A stretch of DNA of 64,000 bases from Streptomyces tanashiensis (GTDB lineage: Bacteria > Actinomycetota > Actinomycetes > Streptomycetales > Streptomycetaceae), in assembly GCF_014648895.1 (NCBI RefSeq), contig NZ_BMRZ01000004.1, positions 310,001 to 374,000 of the forward strand, given 5' to 3'. The notes under the pieces are model-generated. The model was given only the letters and a program-made list of their open reading frames with translations, searched no databases and was not told where the DNA came from. Position numbers and translations under genes: made by a program. Shown here one piece after another: positions 61,731-64,000 of this stretch (position 1 is the stretch's first letter; the number at the start of each line of letters is the position of its first letter).

Positions 61731-63134
61731 ATGAGCGAGAACCGACGCCCGCAGGTGAGCCGGCGAGGCTTCCTCGGCAGCGCCGCAGCCGTCGCGGCCG
61801 CGACCGCCGTACCCACCTTCGCCCAGGCCGCCGCGGCGGGCCCCGCCGCTGCCGCCGCCCGGCCGAACATCCTGCTGATCGTCACCGACGACCAGCCCAA
61901 GCACACCGAATGGGCCCTGCCCAAGACCGTCGCCTGGCTCGCCGACCAGGGCGTGAGGTTCACCGACGGCCACGTCACCACCCCGCTGTGCGCGCCCTCG
62001 CGCTCCAGCGTCTTCTCCGGCCGCCACGCCCACCACCACGGCGTGCGCAACAACAAGGCCTCGTACGCGCTCGACCAGAGCACCACCGTGCAGAAGTACC
62101 TCAAGCAGGCGGGCTACCGCACCGGCCTGTTCGGCAAGTACCTCAACTCCTGGACCCTGGAGGACAACCCGCCGCACTTCGAGGAGTTCGCCCTTCTCCA
62201 GCCCGGGTACACCGACGCCCGCTGGAACGTCGACGGCACCGTGCAGACGATCAACGGCTACACCACCACCATCGTCAAGAACCGCACCCTGGCGTTCCTC
62301 GACAAGGCCGCCACCGACACCAGGCCCTGGTTCGCCTACGTCACGCCCTACGCGTCCCACGGCCCGCGCACCCCCGAGGCGAAGTACGCCGACACGGTCG
62401 TCCCCGAGTGGAACGGCCGCCCCTCCGTCCCCGAGGCCGACCGCAGCGACAAGCCGGGCTACATCAAGAACGCCACCGGCACCCTCGCCGACGGTCGGCG
62501 GATCCGCGCCGAGCAGCTCCGCACCCTGCTCTCCGTCGACGACGCGGTGCAGGCCTTCAAGGACAGGCTGCAGGCCCTCGGCCAGCTCGACAACACCCTG
62601 GTCATCTACATCGGGGACAACGGCTTCAGCTGGGGCGACCACGGCTGGACGGCGAAGTCGGTGCCCTACCGCCCGGCGCACGAGGTGCCGTTCTACCTCT
62701 CGTGGCCGGCCGGCGGACTGGGCACGGGAACCCAGGACCACCGCATCGTCGCCAACATCGACATCGCGCCGACCATCCTCGACGCCGCCGGCATCACCCC
62801 CGCCGCACCGCAGGACGGCCGGTCGTTGCTCACCGGGTACAGCCGTGACCACCTCCTGGTGGAATGGTGGAAGCAGGGCACCGGCACCGGCGGCACCCCC
62901 ACCTGGTCCTCGTACGTCGCCAAGGACGAGCAGTACACGGAGTACTACGACCTGACGACCGACGGGAACGGCACGGTGTCCGGCACCGGCCAGGTGAAGT
63001 TCCGCGAGTACTACGACCTGGTGAACGACCCCCACCAGCTGGTCAACAAGCTGTACCAGGCCACACCGGCCCAGGAGCAGGCCCTCGGCATCCCCGCCCT
63101 GGCCGCCGGGCTCGCCGCCGACCGCGCCTCCTGA
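61731..63134 (+). CDS. Tat-exported sulfatase
   Basis: 467 residues. Twin-arginine signal SRRGFLGSAAAVAAATAV at the N-terminus. The alkaline-phosphatase superfamily core has metal residues Asp53/Asp54 (IVTDDQP), the formylglycine site Cys87 in LCAPSR (CxPSR), and the second metal segment IGDNGFSWGDHGW. The short HHHGVRNN after the site fits the family. It hydrolyses sulfate esters outside the membrane after maturation of Cys87 by a formylglycine-generating enzyme, not encoded here. I start at the ATG at 61731: AGAGG lies 10 nt upstream, while an ATG at 61722 is only one base from it. Confidence 0.9.
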   Translation: MSENRRPQVSRRGFLGSAAAVAAATAVPTFAQAAAAGPAAAAARPNILLIVTDDQPKHTEWALPKTVAWLADQGVRFTDGHVTTPLCAPSRSSVFSGRHAHHHGVRNNKASYALDQSTTVQKYLKQAGYRTGLFGKYLNSWTLEDNPPHFEEFALLQPGYTDARWNVDGTVQTINGYTTTIVKNRTLAFLDKAATDTRPWFAYVTPYASHGPRTPEAKYADTVVPEWNGRPSVPEADRSDKPGYIKNATGTLADGRRIRAEQLRTLLSVDDAVQAFKDRLQALGQLDNTLVIYIGDNGFSWGDHGWTAKSVPYRPAHEVPFYLSWPAGGLGTGTQDHRIVANIDIAPTILDAAGITPAAPQDGRSLLTGYSRDHLLVEWWKQGTGTGGTPTWSSYVAKDEQYTEYYDLTTDGNGTVSGTGQVKFREYYDLVNDPHQLVNKLYQATPAQEQALGIPALAAGLAADRAS

Positions 63135-63143
63135 CCCGCGCCT

Positions 63144-63176
63144 GCCGGACCGGTCCGGGATCAGCCGGACCGGTCC
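63144..63176. terminator. Repeated palindrome between the convergent sulfatase and LysR genes
   Basis: GCCGGACCGGTCC occurs at 63144-63156 and 63164-63176. Each copy contains the self-complementary GGACCGGTCC, so they can form two small hairpins or one long one. It lies 10 bp after the sulfatase stop and covers the last codons of the LysR gene. Likely a shared terminator. Confidence 0.6.
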
Positions 63177-64000
63177 AGCAGCAGGTCCCGTACACAGCCC
63201 CGCAGCCACGCGTGCGCCGGATCGGCGTCGTGCCGGGGATGCCAGGCGAGGCCGACCGGCAGGGGTGGCAGGTCGAGAGGGACCTCGAAGGCGACCAGTC
63301 CGAGGGACTCGGCCAGCGCGCGGCTCCGCGCGCTGATCAGGCCGACGAGATCGGTGTCGCGGAGGACGAACAGCGACGCCGGGTACGTGCCGACGCCCGC
63401 GGCCACCCGCCGCCGCAGGCCGTGCTCGGCCAGAGCGGTGTCCACGGGGCCGTGCAGCCGTCCCCGGCGCGAGACGACGAGGTGGTCCGCGTCCGTCGCG
63501 AACCTCCGCCGGGTCAGCCGCCCCTGCAGGAGCGGGTGTCCCGCCCGGACGACCGCGAGCATGCGGTCGTCCAGGACGTGCTCGGTGCGCACCTCGGGAT
63601 GGACGGTGTCGATGACACCGACCTCCAGGTCGGCGACGCCCTCCCGCAGCGCCGGCGCGTCGACGTGACTCTCGTTCAGGAACCGCAGCCGCACCAGCGG
63701 CGCCTCGCGGCCGGCGCGGGCGAGGAGCGCGGGCCCCAGCAGGGCGGCGTGGGAGTCCTGGCCGAGCACCGTGAACGTCCGGGCGACGCCGCGCAGATCG
63801 AGGGGGCCCGAGGCCGCGAAGAGCGCCCTGGCCCGCTCCACGACCGCGCCCACCTCGGCCCGTACGGACAGCGCGTACGGTGTCGGCACCATCGCCCGCC
63901 CCGCGCGCACCAGGATCGGATCGCCGAGCGCCTTGCGGATCCTGCCCAGGGTGCGGCTGGTGGCCGGCTCGGAGAGATGCAGCCGCCGGGCCGCTCCCCG
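63161..64000 (-). CDS. LysR-type regulator, 5' end beyond the window
   Basis: 279 codons are visible, with the start lying past the right edge. The N-terminal winged helix is cut but the end of the recognition region is clear: RLHLSEPATSRTLGRIRKALGD at the edge, followed by DPILVRAG. The effector-binding domain follows, with VVVSRRGRL-like strands. An internal ATG at 63910 lies after the HTH and is not the real start. It converges on the sulfatase gene; effector and target are unknown. Confidence 0.88.
   Translation of the reverse strand, partial: RGAARRLHLSEPATSRTLGRIRKALGDPILVRAGRAMVPTPYALSVRAEVGAVVERARALFAASGPLDLRGVARTFTVLGQDSHAALLGPALLARAGREAPLVRLRFLNESHVDAPALREGVADLEVGVIDTVHPEVRTEHVLDDRMLAVVRAGHPLLQGRLTRRRFATDADHLVVSRRGRLHGPVDTALAEHGLRRRVAAGVGTYPASLFVLRDTDLVGLISARSRALAESLGLVAFEVPLDLPPLPVGLAWHPRHDADPAHAWLRGCVRDLLLDRSG

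Noticed and set aside
63161..63910. LysR gene starting at the ATG at 63910
   Set aside because: The frame stays open to the window edge and encodes the end of a LysR helix-turn-helix there, so the true start is outside.

Overview
The window looks like a chromosome segment of a Streptomyces species. It has very high G+C with strong third-position GC bias, GTG starts, GTGA/ATGA stop-start overlaps, a complete whiE-type spore-pigment locus, a conservon, and a Streptomyces-style contractile injection system. No rRNA, tRNA, IS element, transposase or CRISPR array was seen. All identifications rest on reading the sequence and on knowledge of the families; no database search was run.

Left part (1-14.5 kb). 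It opens with a secreted GH89 alpha-N-acetylglucosaminidase, a small alpha/beta hydrolase preceded by a coupled 29-codon ORF, and a CbiZ-like adenosylcobinamide amidohydrolase. From 4.1 to 11.3 kb lies a whiE-type aromatic polyketide locus in the S. coelicolor order. The FAD hydroxylase (ORFVIII) diverges from an operon of the SchA/CurD-like protein, cupin, KS-alpha, chain length factor, ACP, aromatase/cyclase and TcmI-type cyclase. A convergent O-methyltransferase adjoins it, followed by a secreted beta-helix protein and a small secreted, membrane-anchored protein.

Middle part (14.5-33.2 kb). A conservon (cvnA-D) runs into a CYP157-like P450 that lacks the ExxR motif, with a convergent class I terpene synthase beside it. 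Then come a PucR-type regulator, a flotillin, a 1618-residue AAA+ ATPase and a 74-residue zinc-ribbon protein. The last three look like one unit; a strong 13-bp inverted repeat sits between the first two. After these lies a molybdenum hydroxylase block on the minus strand: a small molybdopterin-fold protein, a fused 2Fe-2S/Mo subunit and an FAD subunit.

Right part (33.4-59.6 kb). A contractile injection system (eCIS/CIS) occupies about 25 kb on the plus strand. It starts with a short SARP/BTAD regulator behind 35-bp tandem repeats, followed by sheath, tube, a zinc-ribbon protein, a proline-rich protein, split tube-cap/LysM and split hub/spike proteins, spike tip, gp25-like wedge, two large wedge proteins, two beta-helix baseplate or appendage proteins, a small coiled-coil protein, the DUF4255-type cap and the AAA+ ATPase. 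The last gene encodes a 1065-residue DUF4157 protein with an HNH-like motif, a likely cargo. I recognise no tape-measure gene.

Right end (59.6-64 kb). An enoyl-CoA hydratase, a two-domain VOC protein, a Tat-exported sulfatase preceded by a leader peptide of the RRHVD type, and a LysR regulator cut by the window end.

The observations I rate highest are the flotillin/giant ATPase/zinc-ribbon unit, the DUF4157-HNH cargo of the injection system, the sulfatase leader peptide, and several long inverted or tandem repeats in intergenic DNA.
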